NCBI GenBank assembly: GCA_905182495.1
Contig: CAJJBU010000002.1
Span: 1 to 64,000 of the forward strand
Direction: 5' to 3'
Source of the DNA: Flavobacteriales bacterium UBA952
Lineage (GTDB): Bacteria; Bacteroidota; Bacteroidia; Flavobacteriales_D; Crocinitomicaceae
Length of the DNA: 64,000 nucleotides
A program made the translations under genes and the position numbers. Every line of letters starts with the position of its first letter. The stretch's first letter is position 1. Below are positions 52,260-62,098 of this stretch, in pieces. The notes beneath the pieces were generated by a model that searched no databases, was not told the origin of the DNA, and saw only the letters and a program-made list of their open reading frames with translations.

Positions 52260-53476
52260 AAATTCTCTTTCTTACCCAATACTACCCTCCAGAAATTGGT
52301 GCTCCTCAAAACAGGCTCCATGAGCTTGCAGTACGACTTAAATCAAAAGGAATTGATATTGAAGTATTAACTGCATTTCCGAATTATCCAAAAATGGAAA
52401 TCTTTGAAGCTTATAAAAAAAATAAGATTCCTAAAGAAGAAATCGATGGCATCACCGTGTATCGATCTTGGATCTACGTTTCTAAATCAAAAAGCATAAT
52501 TTCAAGATTATTGAATTATTTCAGCTTTGTATGGTCTAGTTATTGGAAAGGCCGTAAGCTAGGGAATTTTGATTATCTACTCGTTGAGAGTCCCCCGCTG
52601 TTCTTGGGTTATTCTGCGATTGCATTAAGTAAAAAACTCAATTCAAAATTAATTTTTAATGTCTCTGATTTATGGCCTGAAAGCGCGGAAAAGCTTGGTT
52701 TGGTTACCAATAAATCACTCTTAAATCTTGCCTATAAATTAGAAAAAAAATGCTATCAACATGCAGCATTAATAACAGGGCAAACACAAGGAATAGTAGA
52801 TGATATTAAAAATAGATTTCCTAATAAAAAAGTAGCTTGGTTGCCTAACGGTGTAGATGTTTCATTTTATGACCCACAAAAAATAGAGGACTCAAGCTTT
52901 AGAAATACGCATGGCTTCAAAGCCGATGACCTTATTTTCTTTTACGGAGGCATATTGGGGTATGCACAAGGGCTTGAAATTATTATGGAGGTAGCCAAGC
53001 AAGTGGAGGAATACCCCACCGTGCAATTTGTCATTCAGGGATCTGGCCCCGAGAAGGATAAACTTGTGGCATTGAATCATGAGTACAAATTAAAAAATGT
53101 TCATTTTCATGAACCTGTTCCAAAAGTCGAGATGCCAGGCATACTAAAAGCAATAGATGTAGCACTTGTTCCCTTAAAAAAACTAGATCTCTTCAAAGGA
53201 GCAATACCTTCAAAAATTTTTGAGGCTCTTGCGATGAAGAAGCCCTTACTACTAGGTGTTGATGGCGAAGCCCGAAAACATTTCATTGACAAGGCTAAAT
53301 CCGGTCTATATTATACACCAGAGGACCTTTCAAGCCTAAAACAACAAGTTCTTTATTTTCTAAACGAGCCCGAAGAAAGAAAAAAAATGGGTGAAAATGC
53401 AAGAGAATATGTTGCTGACAATTTTGACCGCAATAAAATAGCACAAGGCTTATACGATGAACTTCAAAATATGTAA
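52256..53476 (+). CDS. Glycosyltransferase family 4 (WbuB-like)
   Basis: A 406-residue GT-B glycosyltransferase. The N-terminus QYYPPEIGAPQNRLHELAVRL is the usual start of WbuB-type enzymes. The C-terminal nucleotide-sugar domain has GGILGYAQGLEII and, near residue 320, IPSKIFEALAMKKPLLLG. It would add a sugar to the growing lipid-linked repeat. It overlaps the preceding gene by four bases (ATGA). Confidence 0.88.
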   Translation: MKILFLTQYYPPEIGAPQNRLHELAVRLKSKGIDIEVLTAFPNYPKMEIFEAYKKNKIPKEEIDGITVYRSWIYVSKSKSIISRLLNYFSFVWSSYWKGRKLGNFDYLLVESPPLFLGYSAIALSKKLNSKLIFNVSDLWPESAEKLGLVTNKSLLNLAYKLEKKCYQHAALITGQTQGIVDDIKNRFPNKKVAWLPNGVDVSFYDPQKIEDSSFRNTHGFKADDLIFFYGGILGYAQGLEIIMEVAKQVEEYPTVQFVIQGSGPEKDKLVALNHEYKLKNVHFHEPVPKVEMPGILKAIDVALVPLKKLDLFKGAIPSKIFEALAMKKPLLLGVDGEARKHFIDKAKSGLYYTPEDLSSLKQQVLYFLNEPEERKKMGENAREYVADNFDRNKIAQGLYDELQNM

Positions 53477-53485
53477 TTTCAAACC

Positions 53486-54694
53486 ATGATCCCATTTTCA
53501 CCACCACGTATTGATCAAAAAATCGTTGATGAAGTAAGCGCTACTTTATTGAGCGGTTGGATTACAACAGGTCCAAGGACAAAACTTTTTGAGAAAAAAA
53601 TTACCGAATATTGCGGATGTAAAACTACAGTAGCCGTAAACTCATGGACCATGGGAATGGAGGTGTTTCTTCGATGGTGGGGAATTGGTCCAGAAGACGA
53701 GGTTATTATTCCCGTTTATACTTATTGTGCGAGTGCTAATGTGGTACTCCATACGGGAGCAACTTTAGTCATGGTAGACATTGGTGTCGACGATTTTAAT
53801 ATCTCCTTAGAAAAAATTGAAGCAGCCATTACACCAAGGACTAAAGTAATCATGCCAGTAGACATTTCGGGATACCCTTGCGACTATGATGAAATATTAA
53901 CTCTTGTGGAAAGGTGTCAACATAGCTTTATGCCTTCAAATGAAAAACAAAAAAAGTTAGGGCGGATATTAATAGCCGCAGATGCTGCACATAGCTTTGG
54001 GGCTTTATACAAAGGAATACGTTCAGGAAGTTGCGCTGATGTGTCTTGTTTTTCATTTCATGCCGTTAAAAATCTAACTACCGCAGAAGGTGGTGCTGTT
54101 TGTTTCAATTTACCGGATAATTTTAACCATGAAGAAATCTATAAAGATTTTGCAGCGATCACTTTACATGGTCAGTCAAAAGATGCATTGGCAAAATCCC
54201 AAAAAGGGGCATGGAAGTACGATGTAGTAATTCCTGGTTACAAATGTAACATGACGGATATTCAGGCAGCAATAGGACTCATTGAGTTAGGGCGTTACGA
54301 CGAAACTTTAGCTCGTAGAGAAGTGATATTTTCTTCCTATGACGAAGTCTTCTCGAAGAAATCATGGGCTATTCTACCCCCCCATAAAAACAAGGATAAA
54401 CAATCTAGCTACCATCTATACTTGCTGAGAATAAACGATATCACAGAGGAACAAAGAGATGCGATTATCCACGATATTTTTGAAAAAGAGGTTTCTGTCA
54501 ATGTACATTTTCAGCCCTTGCCGTTGCTAACTGCATATAAGAACCTTGGGTTTTCTATTGATGCATACCCCGAGGCATATCAAAAATATAAAGCTGAAAT
54601 ATCTTTGCCTGTTTATTATGACTTATCTGATGGAAACCTACAGAAAGTGATTCAATCGGTTATATCGAGTGTTGAAAAGGTGATCTTAAACTAA
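53486..54694 (+). CDS. DegT/DnrJ/EryC1-type sugar aminotransferase
   Basis: A 402-residue PLP-dependent enzyme that transfers an amino group from glutamate to a nucleotide-linked keto-sugar, or less often a related sugar-processing step. The PLP lysine is Lys195 in FHAVKNLTTAEGGA, and AADAAHSFGALYKG precedes it. Such genes usually serve amino-sugar synthesis in surface polysaccharides. The gene lies nine bases after the glycosyltransferase and three before the sugar transferase. Confidence 0.9.
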   Translation: MIPFSPPRIDQKIVDEVSATLLSGWITTGPRTKLFEKKITEYCGCKTTVAVNSWTMGMEVFLRWWGIGPEDEVIIPVYTYCASANVVLHTGATLVMVDIGVDDFNISLEKIEAAITPRTKVIMPVDISGYPCDYDEILTLVERCQHSFMPSNEKQKKLGRILIAADAAHSFGALYKGIRSGSCADVSCFSFHAVKNLTTAEGGAVCFNLPDNFNHEEIYKDFAAITLHGQSKDALAKSQKGAWKYDVVIPGYKCNMTDIQAAIGLIELGRYDETLARREVIFSSYDEVFSKKSWAILPPHKNKDKQSSYHLYLLRINDITEEQRDAIIHDIFEKEVSVNVHFQPLPLLTAYKNLGFSIDAYPEAYQKYKAEISLPVYYDLSDGNLQKVIQSVISSVEKVILN

Positions 54695-54697
54695 GAT

Positions 54698-55285
54698 ATG
54701 AAAAGACTATTTGATCTTTCATTCTCAATCCCTATGTTATTACTGTTTCTGCCGTTTGGAATAATCATTGCGCTTCTAATTGCCATCACTTCGACTGGTG
54801 GAGTCTTTTATAGACAAGAGCGTATTGGTTTAAATGGAAAAGTATTTAAACTCTTGAAATTTAGATCGATGTCTGTTCATGCAGAAAAACGCGGCTCTTT
54901 AACCGTAGGCATGAATGATTCACGAATCACCAAAATTGGTTATATTATTCGTAAATTTAAGATAGATGAGTTTCCTCAATTTTTAAATGTCATCATTGGA
55001 GACATGAGTGTTGTTGGACCGAGACCAGAGGTAAGGGAATTCGTTGAATTATATACGCAAGAACAAGCAAAGGTTCTCAATGTAAAACCTGGGATCACGG
55101 ACTATGCGTCAATTGAATATTTTAATGAAAATGAAATATTGGCCCAATCAAGTGACCCAAAAAAAACATATATAGATGAAGTAATGCCCAATAAAATTTT
55201 GATAAATCAGAAGTATTTAAAAAATCCTGGACTGACACAGGACCTAAAAATTATATGGCTGACTATAAAGAGACTCTTTAAATAA
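54698..55285 (+). CDS. Initiating sugar transferase (monotopic phosphoglycosyl transferase)
   Basis: A 195-residue PglC/WcaJ-type enzyme that starts repeat-unit synthesis by placing a sugar-phosphate on undecaprenyl phosphate. It has one N-terminal membrane segment (residues about 9-32), FYRQERIGLNGKVFKLLKFRSM, and the KIDEFPQF and GDMSVVGPRPEVREF motifs including the Asp-Glu pair. It is the small form without the extra transmembrane region of WbaP. It closes the biosynthetic part of the cluster. Confidence 0.92.
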   Translation: MKRLFDLSFSIPMLLLFLPFGIIIALLIAITSTGGVFYRQERIGLNGKVFKLLKFRSMSVHAEKRGSLTVGMNDSRITKIGYIIRKFKIDEFPQFLNVIIGDMSVVGPRPEVREFVELYTQEQAKVLNVKPGITDYASIEYFNENEILAQSSDPKKTYIDEVMPNKILINQKYLKNPGLTQDLKIIWLTIKRLFK

Positions 55286-55296
55286 TTGATAAAAAA

Positions 55297-56517
55297 ATGA
55301 AATTAAAAAATACATTTTCTATACTCTTTGTCATCATTTTCACCACCTCATGTGGAAATCTAAAAACAATAAAAACAAGTCAAATACATTCTATGTATTT
55401 CGAATATAGTCCTAACCAAAACATCAATGTCGGATCAACAATTAATGGCGAGGTGATCATCGAGACCTATGACGGGAAGTTACATTCTGTGGAAGGTAGA
55501 AATCGCTTTTCAATTATCTCAAGTGATTTAAAGCAAGTAAATAATTCCAATGACTTTATCATTACAAAACGTCCTCAGTTTTTTTCCGATGACTTATGTA
55601 AAATGACTCTTTATTTTAGTGACAAGAAAGATACATATAGCTCTAAAGACTCAATAAGACTTAACTATATGGGCCCATTGAACGTTTTATTGGGTGGGAC
55701 CAACGGGGGAAATGGTGTCGACCAAAAGAACAGACGTACCCCCTTATTATTTAGAGACGGGAAAAATGGAGCTGACGGTACACACGGTATAAATGGTGAA
55801 TCAGCTAGAGATTTTACAGCTCATATATGGAAAGATAGTGCCCTGTATTATATCAGAATGACAAGTAAAGAAGAAGGCCTTACTTATTCTTATAAAATGT
55901 CTGAAAAGAATATAATCCACTTTAATTTATCAGGCGGGAATGGCGGAAATGGTGGTGACGGCGGTAATGGAGGTAATGGAAAAAATGGTGAAATTAAAAA
56001 TGACAAAGTAAAGTCTCCTGGAAATGCGGGAAATGGTGGAAATGGTGGAAATGGCGGAAATGGTGGAAATGGTGGTCGTCTGATACTTTATATTCATACA
56101 AATTGCACCGATATAGAACATTCGATAACAACGAATGTCAAAGGTGGAAAGTATGGCAGTCATGGTACTGCTGGTAAAACAGGGTTAGAAGGGACTCCGC
56201 TACCTGGCCAGCAGTCTGGTCGAAAAGGGTATAGTGGGGCAGGTGGGGCAATGGGATATAAAGGAATAGATGGCACAGTTCATCGCAAGATTGAAACTTT
56301 TGATTTTTCTATATTTAAATTTTATGATATGAAAAGGTATCTCATTATCTATTTTGTTATGATTACGCTAGTTCTCCTCTTTGCGCCTTACACCCTAAAA
56401 GGAAATTCCGACTTTGTTTTCACCTTTAAAAACATTATTACTTCTGTTGTAGGAGGTGCAATAGCAACCGCCCTATTTCATTTTCTTTCAAAGAAAAAAA
56501 ACAGTCAAGGAAGTTAA
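55297..56517 (+). CDS. Glycine-rich repeat lipoprotein with C-terminal membrane segments
   Basis: I do not recognise a family. The 406-residue protein has a lipobox TTSC (Cys19), a beta-rich domain to about residue 130, then a glycine-rich portion. This contains GTNGGNGVD, collagen-like GKNGADGTHGINGE, and two runs of GGN triplets (residues 213-229 and 242-260), then Gly-rich GKYGSHGTAGKTG and GYSGAGGAMGYKG. Two C-terminal hydrophobic segments (about 347-364 and 377-396) suggest that it also crosses a membrane, odd for a lipoprotein. It follows the sugar transferase by 11 bases. A role at the cell surface is inferred. Confidence 0.65.
   Translation: MKLKNTFSILFVIIFTTSCGNLKTIKTSQIHSMYFEYSPNQNINVGSTINGEVIIETYDGKLHSVEGRNRFSIISSDLKQVNNSNDFIITKRPQFFSDDLCKMTLYFSDKKDTYSSKDSIRLNYMGPLNVLLGGTNGGNGVDQKNRRTPLLFRDGKNGADGTHGINGESARDFTAHIWKDSALYYIRMTSKEEGLTYSYKMSEKNIIHFNLSGGNGGNGGDGGNGGNGKNGEIKNDKVKSPGNAGNGGNGGNGGNGGNGGRLILYIHTNCTDIEHSITTNVKGGKYGSHGTAGKTGLEGTPLPGQQSGRKGYSGAGGAMGYKGIDGTVHRKIETFDFSIFKFYDMKRYLIIYFVMITLVLLFAPYTLKGNSDFVFTFKNIITSVVGGAIATALFHFLSKKKNSQGS
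55933..55983 (+). repeat. First GGN-encoding tandem run
   Basis: Codes for residues 213-229 of the glycine-rich lipoprotein as imperfect nine-base repeats of GGNGGAAAT type. Copies differ at third positions and in one Asp codon. Confidence 0.8.
56020..56076 (+). repeat. Second GGN-encoding tandem run (nine-base units)
   Basis: Five near-perfect GGNGGAAAT units code for residues 242-260 of the same protein. Only the wobble base varies. Such repeats tend to expand or contract in multiples of nine bases, keeping the frame. Confidence 0.85.
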
Positions 56518-56525
56518 ATAAAGTC

Positions 56526-57224
56526 TTAAATTAAAAACTCTTTCTCGGCCTCGCTGAATGAACTTATTTTTTCAAGGGTCTTAGATCGAGAATTGATCAA
56601 GAGGAATTTAAAAGCATACTTAAATGCCAATTCAATATCGTGGGTAGTTAAAATGATTCCCTTTTTATATTCCGATGCTTGACGAAGAAGCAAATCGTAA
56701 ATCTTTCTTTTATTTGAATAATCTAAGGCTGAGGTTGGTTCGTCGAGCAAGATCATATCGGAACCTTGAATAAAAGCCTTGGCTATTGCACATAGTTGAA
56801 GCTCCCCTGTACTTAATTGATTGGTATACTTCATGCCGAGATGCTCGATTTGAAAAAGCATTTTAGTGTGTGCCAAAATATCCAAGTCATCTTTCGAATA
56901 AGCACCCCAAATTGAGGTGAAATTAGACCTTCCAAGCAATAAAAACTCATCCACAGGCAAGTGAGAAACACCCAACGGGTTCGAGTTAACAAATGCTATT
57001 TTTTGAGCAACCGCCTTTCCGGACATGTTTACTATGTCATTGTTTTCAATTAAAACCGATCCCTTTAAAGGGCTATTAAGTCCTGCTATAGCTCTTAACA
57101 AAGTGGACTTTCCAATTCCATTTCTACCCAGAATACTATAAACACGTCCTATTTCAAAATTAAAGTCATGCACTGAGAATAATTCATGACCAAATCCAAT
57201 AGTTAAGTTTTTAAGCGCTATCAT
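56526..57224 (-). CDS. Metal-chelate ABC importer, ATP-binding protein (FecE/BtuD type)
   Basis: A 232-residue ATPase with Walker A LGRNGIGKSTLL (residues about 33-44), the signature LSTGELQLCAIAKAFIQG and Walker B MILLDEPTSALD. It powers import of an iron-siderophore, haem or cobalamin. It is the last gene of the run phoH to here and its start overlaps the permease by four bases (ATGA). Confidence 0.92.
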   Translation of the reverse strand: MIALKNLTIGFGHELFSVHDFNFEIGRVYSILGRNGIGKSTLLRAIAGLNSPLKGSVLIENNDIVNMSGKAVAQKIAFVNSNPLGVSHLPVDEFLLLGRSNFTSIWGAYSKDDLDILAHTKMLFQIEHLGMKYTNQLSTGELQLCAIAKAFIQGSDMILLDEPTSALDYSNKRKIYDLLLRQASEYKKGIILTTHDIELAFKYAFKFLLINSRSKTLEKISSFSEAEKEFLI

Positions 57225-58219
57225 TTCAATTTTTTAATGAGAATGAATATCACAAAAGGGGCTCCAATTAATGAGGTCAACCCATTAATTGGAATTAGCA
57301 TACTATTACTAAATAGTTGAATTAAAGCATCACAAGCAACTAAAAATAGAGCACCGAATAAGAGGTTCGCAAACAACAGGACACCATGTCGCTGTGTTTT
57401 TAAAAGAATTCTAGATAAGTTAGGTATCGCTAAGCCAACGAAGGCTATCGGACCGCAGTAAGCCGTAACAAGCCCCGTGAATAGTGCTGTAATAAGAACA
57501 ATCATCCATCGCAATCGTTTGACTCGATACCCCATGAGCTTGACGGCTTCTTCACCTAAGACTAAAATATTCAATGGCTTTATTATTAAAAAGGAAAGGA
57601 CAATGGCAATAACAAAAACAACTAATATCAACGGGATTTGACGAAGCTCAACGGCTTGTAGAGAACCCATTGACCATAACGTAAATGCCTTTAAGGATTG
57701 TGCATGTGCCGTTACTTGCAATATTGTGATGATCGCCGACACGAAGCTTCCAAGCATTATACCAAATAACAATAAACTGATCTGGTTGCGCAAGTAGACA
57801 GAGCTTAACAAAATGAAAACACCAAAAATGAAAGCACCTAACAGAGCTGACCCTATTACCCCTACTTCGGTGGAAAAAAATGAAATCCCGGATAAGGTCC
57901 CTAGTGCCACTAGAAGGCTGGACCCAGAATTTATCCCTAAAACATAAGGACCTGCTAAAGGATTTTGAAAAAGGGTTTGCATGAGCATTCCCGCTGCCGA
58001 TAGCGACGCCCCGGCAATAATTGCCATTGCAACCCGCGGTAATCTAAACTCTTGAATCACTATATGGCGCAAATCTGAATCTGAATAATGAAAAAAGGCC
58101 TCTTGCACATCCGACAAAGAGGTTTGCACCTCTCCCCTCACTAAACCAAGACATGACAGTATCAGAAGAAATACTCCCGATATCACAAATAGTGTTTTAT
58201 GAGACGCTGACATTTTCAT
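57221..58219 (-). CDS. Metal-chelate ABC importer, permease (FecCD family)
   Basis: A 332-residue inner-membrane permease with about ten membrane helices. The FecCD signature RLPRVAMAIIAGASLSAAGMLMQ near residues 54-77 and GLAIPNLSR followed by LLKTQRHG near residue 262 are present. It overlaps both its neighbours by four bases. Together with the ATPase and binding protein it makes a complete BtuCDF-type importer. Confidence 0.94.
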   Translation of the reverse strand: MKMSASHKTLFVISGVFLLILSCLGLVRGEVQTSLSDVQEAFFHYSDSDLRHIVIQEFRLPRVAMAIIAGASLSAAGMLMQTLFQNPLAGPYVLGINSGSSLLVALGTLSGISFFSTEVGVIGSALLGAFIFGVFILLSSVYLRNQISLLLFGIMLGSFVSAIITILQVTAHAQSLKAFTLWSMGSLQAVELRQIPLILVVFVIAIVLSFLIIKPLNILVLGEEAVKLMGYRVKRLRWMIVLITALFTGLVTAYCGPIAFVGLAIPNLSRILLKTQRHGVLLFANLLFGALFLVACDALIQLFSNSMLIPINGLTSLIGAPFVIFILIKKLK

Positions 58220-59316
58220 TCCACTAATTTGTAAAAAAATAAGCTGTCCATATTATTTTTACTGGCTTTTTTCATTTTAGTATAATCGGACAGCACCAAA
58301 TCTGGCCTGCATGCTGAGAGTTCCCAAAATTTATTAGGATCGTGAGAATAACAGAAGATTTTGCCTTTTTTTAAAATATTTAAAAATTTTGCTTTTGGGT
58401 TTGAGCGTAAAATTTCCTTTTTACTAGAAAAACCGGGATTCAACCATAACGAGACTTCAGAGGTCCGATTCAATATGGTTTCAAATGCCAAAGATGTGCT
58501 ACCTGTTCCTTTATGGTTTAAAAAGACATAATTTAATCCTGCATCCTTAAATAACTTAGCTTGAAAGCTATTGCCGCCAGGTACATACCAAAAATCACCC
58601 ATAAGATTCCCTGAAAACATCAAAGTAGAATCAATTTGACCAGCTGCAGAATGTTCACTACGCTTATAATTCGAACAAATCTCAACGAATTTCTCCTTTG
58701 CTTGTTTTCCATTTCCGGTCAAATAGCCAAAAAGTAATAACCATTCTGCCTTACCCAAAGGATGCTTCTCTCTCCAGTCAAAATTCGGAATACAGCTCAC
58801 TCCTGCCTTTCTTAATGCAAATTCATTTGGAAACTCCTTTGAAAAACTACTGTAAATTACAATTTCTGCACCTGTGGCTAATACAGCCTCGGGACTTATT
58901 CCTTGTTCATTATTTAATGACCGAACCTTTCCCTTATTGAAGTTGTCTCTTACTTGGGCGTTACTCACATATTTAATATCAGATACGGCAACAACGTTTT
59001 TTTCCAACCCCAAAATACTGAGCATCCCTATGTGTGTGCTCGAAAGACAGGCGAATTTAGTGATTGGTTTTAGAAAAAAAAACTCTTTTGAACTACTAAT
59101 CCTATCGAATTTACCGGTTTTCGGCAGAGAAATAACAAGAACATCCTTCGGTAAATCTGGATTAACGATCTCGATCGTTACAAGACTATCTGATTCAAAT
59201 ATTCTCAGCCATTCACTGTACTGACAAATATTATCCGCTAATTTTAAGGGAGATGTATTTGGTCTATTTGAGCAGGAAACTGCAAACAATAATAAAGCCA
59301 AATAAAAGACTCTCAT
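58216..59316 (-). CDS. Metal-chelate ABC importer, substrate-binding lipoprotein
   Basis: A 366-residue lipoprotein with lipobox AVSC (Cys15). The binding fold shows as CLSSTHIGMLSILGLEKNVVAVSDI and, later, PEAVLATGAEIVIYSSFSK, the pattern of class III periplasmic binding proteins (BtuF/FhuD). The ligand cannot be read out, and cobalamin, haem or a siderophore are all possible. It starts immediately after the panB stop codon with no gap. Confidence 0.88.
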   Translation of the reverse strand: MRVFYLALLLFAVSCSNRPNTSPLKLADNICQYSEWLRIFESDSLVTIEIVNPDLPKDVLVISLPKTGKFDRISSSKEFFFLKPITKFACLSSTHIGMLSILGLEKNVVAVSDIKYVSNAQVRDNFNKGKVRSLNNEQGISPEAVLATGAEIVIYSSFSKEFPNEFALRKAGVSCIPNFDWREKHPLGKAEWLLLFGYLTGNGKQAKEKFVEICSNYKRSEHSAAGQIDSTLMFSGNLMGDFWYVPGGNSFQAKLFKDAGLNYVFLNHKGTGSTSLAFETILNRTSEVSLWLNPGFSSKKEILRSNPKAKFLNILKKGKIFCYSHDPNKFWELSACRPDLVLSDYTKMKKASKNNMDSLFFYKLVE

Positions 59317-60132
59317 TTAGTATTGTTCCGATGCATTTGGAAAATCTCCGCTACGAACATCCTTAATGTAATCTTCAAAAGCCGTGCGCATTTGTTCATG
59401 AAGATTGTTGTATTTCCTCAAGAATCTCGGATTAAATTCATTATTAATTCCAAGCATATCATGAACTACAAGAACTTGGCCATCAACATCACCACCAGCA
59501 CCTATTCCAATAATCGGTATAGAAACGGTTTCCGCAACTTTCTTTGCAAGGGTTGAAGGTATCTTTTCCAAAACAATAGCAAAGCATCCTGCCGCCTCTA
59601 AGGCCTTGGCGTCTTCAATTAAACTCAACGCTTCTTGCTCTTCTTTTGCACGAACAATATAGGTCCCAAACTTATAAATTGACTGAGGCGTTAAACCTAG
59701 ATGGCCCATTACTGGAATTCCGGCGGTTAAAATTCTTTGAATAGATTCTAAAATTTCTTTTCCCCCCTCCATTTTAACAGCATGACCACCTGACTCCTTC
59801 ATGATTCGAATTGCACTAGACAAAGCCTCTATAGAATTCCCCTGATAAGAACCAAAGGGCATGTCGACAACCACCAAAGACCTTTTAACAGCACGAACAA
59901 CAGATGAGGCATGATAAATCATCTGATCCAGTGTAATAGGCAATGTCGTTTCATGTCCTGCCATGACATTAGATGCAGAATCTCCAACCAAAATAATATC
60001 TTTACCCGATTCATCTATAATTTTTGCCATAGAGAAATCATAGCCGGTTAGCATTGATATTTTTTCGCCCGAATTCTTATGTGTCTCAAGCGTATGGGTG
60101 GTTACTTTCTTAACATTTTTATGTACTGACAT
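59317..60132 (-). CDS. panB: 3-methyl-2-oxobutanoate hydroxymethyltransferase
   Basis: The first enzyme of pantothenate synthesis, which adds a hydroxymethyl group from methylenetetrahydrofolate to 2-oxoisovalerate. The 271-residue TIM-barrel sequence has [50 protein letters not shown] and [20 protein letters not shown]. Normal length. It lies nine bases after purC and directly before the binding-protein gene, although their functions are unrelated. Confidence 0.95.
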   Translation of the reverse strand: MSVHKNVKKVTTHTLETHKNSGEKISMLTGYDFSMAKIIDESGKDIILVGDSASNVMAGHETTLPITLDQMIYHASSVVRAVKRSLVVVDMPFGSYQGNSIEALSSAIRIMKESGGHAVKMEGGKEILESIQRILTAGIPVMGHLGLTPQSIYKFGTYIVRAKEEQEALSLIEDAKALEAAGCFAIVLEKIPSTLAKKVAETVSIPIIGIGAGGDVDGQVLVVHDMLGINNEFNPRFLRKYNNLHEQMRTAFEDYIKDVRSGDFPNASEQY

Positions 60133-60141
60133 TCGATAAAT

Positions 60142-61090
60142 TTAGGTATTTGATTCGAGGTATTGTGTGATGTTTAGATCGATCCTCATTGGAATATCTT
60201 GGTTATCAGGCTTTTGAAATGATTTCCCTGTTATTTTTTCAAAAAGTTCTATGTATCGATTGGAAACAACCTGAACAAACTCATCAGGCATAATCGGCAT
60301 CTCCTGGCCCTCTAGACCTTGAAATCCATTTTCAATCAACCATTGCCTTACAAACTCTTTGGAAAGTTGTTTCTGTGTAATGTTCTCGGCTTGTCTTTGC
60401 TCATAACCATCTTCATAAAAATACCGAGAAGAATCAGGGGTATGTATTTCATCGATTAAAATGATATCTCCATTTAGGAGTCCAAATTCATATTTCGTGT
60501 CGACAAGAATCAATCCTTGTTTGGCTGCAATTTCCGTCCCCCTCTCAAATAATTGTCTCGTATACAATTCTAACTTCTCATAGATTGTCAATAGGAACAA
60601 TCTTATTTGCGATGATCGCTTCCCTAGAAATATCTTCATCATGTCCCTCATCTGCTTTAGTTGCCGGTGTAATTATGGGATGAGGAAATTTGTCATTCTC
60701 CTTCATTCCCTCTGGCATAGTAACACCGCATAAGGTTCTTTTACCCGCTTTATATTCTCTTGCGGCATGACCTGCAAGATATCCGCGAATCACCATCTCA
60801 ACACGTATAGGATCACATGCTTTACCTACTGCTACATTCGGATCTGGTGTTGCAATCAACCAGTTAGGAACGATATCAGATGTCGCCTCTAAAAACAAGG
60901 CCGCTACCTGATTTAGTACTTGTCCTTTAAATGGGATTCCTTTAGGTAAGACATGATCAAATGCAGAAATACGATCTGACGCGACCATGACCAAGACATC
61001 ATTTTCAAGATGATAAACATCACGTACTTTTCCGTTGTAAACGGATTTTTGCCCCTTAAAATTAAAACTGGAATTCGTTAACGCTTTCAT
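60142..61090 (-). CDS. purC: Phosphoribosylaminoimidazole-succinocarboxamide synthase, interrupted by a +1 frameshift
   Basis: The purine-pathway enzyme that joins aspartate to CAIR. The first part (61090 to about 60584) contains [36 protein letters not shown] and [16 protein letters not shown]. After VPIDN the zero frame stops at 60578, while the family sequence goes on in the next frame ([24 protein letters not shown]) to 60142. Deleting the C at 60583 (G on the plus strand) joins them as VPIDNYEKLE. Combined length is about 315 residues, normal for Bacteroidota. It lies three bases after phoH. Sequencing error or true lesion cannot be separated here. Confidence 0.93.
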
Positions 61091-61093
61091 TTA

Positions 61094-62056
61094 TTACTTA
61101 TTTAATGCTGAATCATGTTTTTCATAAGCCTCAATAATCTTTGTTACTAATTTATTTCGGACAACATCATTTTTGTCAAGCCTTATCACCCCGATTTCTT
61201 TTACATCCTTCAAAGTATCAAGAGCAAAAGACAAGCCTGATTTTTGACGCGAAGGTAAATCAATTTGAGACATATCCCCAGTAATGATAAACTTGGCTGT
61301 CGTACCCATTCGCGTAAGAAACATTTTCATTTGCATCATTGTTGTGTTTTGTCCCTCATCAAGAATTACAAATGCTTTATCTAGTGTTCTTCCTCGCATA
61401 AATGCCAAAGGGGCAATTTCGATGACGCCATACTGAAGCATTTCTTCAAGTTTTTCAGCTGGAATCATATCTCTTAACGCATCATAAAGTGGCATTAAAT
61501 ATGGATCTAGCTTTTCTTTTAAATCCCCTGGCAGAAAACCTAAATTCTCTCCAGCCTCTACAGCTGGACGTGTCAAAACAATTCGCTTGACTTCTTTTGC
61601 TTTTAACGCTTTTACTGCCAATGCAACTGCCGTATAAGTTTTCCCTGTGCCTGCTGGACCTACAGCAAAAACCATGTCGTGTTTCTCAATTGCACTAACC
61701 AGTTTCTTTTGATTAATTGTTCTTGCTCTTATTTTAGAGCCCCCATTTCCATGTAATATTACATCTGAGTTTTTTTCTTCCCCAACTAAACTCGCACCAT
61801 CGTCCAACATTAAATTGTCAATGTTATTCTCGGAAAGGGTTTTATATTTTTCTAGATGCTTCAAAAGCAATCCAATTTTATATTCAAATTGGTCAATTAT
61901 AATATTATCACCTGAAAGGGTAAGGGTATTTCCACGAGAAGCTATAATAAGCTGAGGAAAACACTTTCTTAAGTACTTTAAATTCGTGTTATTTACACCA
62001 AAAAATTCTACAGGATTTGTCGATTTAACGAGTATCTTTCGTGAGCCTTCCATCAA
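61094..62056 (-). CDS. phoH: PhoH-like ATPase
   Basis: A 320-residue protein with a P-loop ATPase domain. Walker A is VGPAGTGKTYTA near residue 133, followed by LTRPAVEAGENLGFLPGDL and FVILDEGQNTT. A KH-like N-terminal segment is also present. PhoH-like proteins are thought to act in RNA metabolism. It heads the run phoH-purC-panB-importer on the minus strand. Confidence 0.93.
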   Translation of the reverse strand: MMEGSRKILVKSTNPVEFFGVNNTNLKYLRKCFPQLIIASRGNTLTLSGDNIIIDQFEYKIGLLLKHLEKYKTLSENNIDNLMLDDGASLVGEEKNSDVILHGNGGSKIRARTINQKKLVSAIEKHDMVFAVGPAGTGKTYTAVALAVKALKAKEVKRIVLTRPAVEAGENLGFLPGDLKEKLDPYLMPLYDALRDMIPAEKLEEMLQYGVIEIAPLAFMRGRTLDKAFVILDEGQNTTMMQMKMFLTRMGTTAKFIITGDMSQIDLPSRQKSGLSFALDTLKDVKEIGVIRLDKNDVVRNKLVTKIIEAYEKHDSALNK

Positions 62057-62098
62057 CTTATTTTATTTGCTTTTAGCCGGTTTTTTTTTATATTCCAT

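Noticed and set aside
55930..56163. Antisense reading frame across the glycine-rich repeats (Ile/Thr/Ser-rich)
   Set aside because: It is the complement of the GGN repeat; composition is an artefact of the repeat.
60142..60651. Separate short gene downstream of purC
   Set aside because: Its first residues are out-of-frame purC; the rest is the purC C-terminus.
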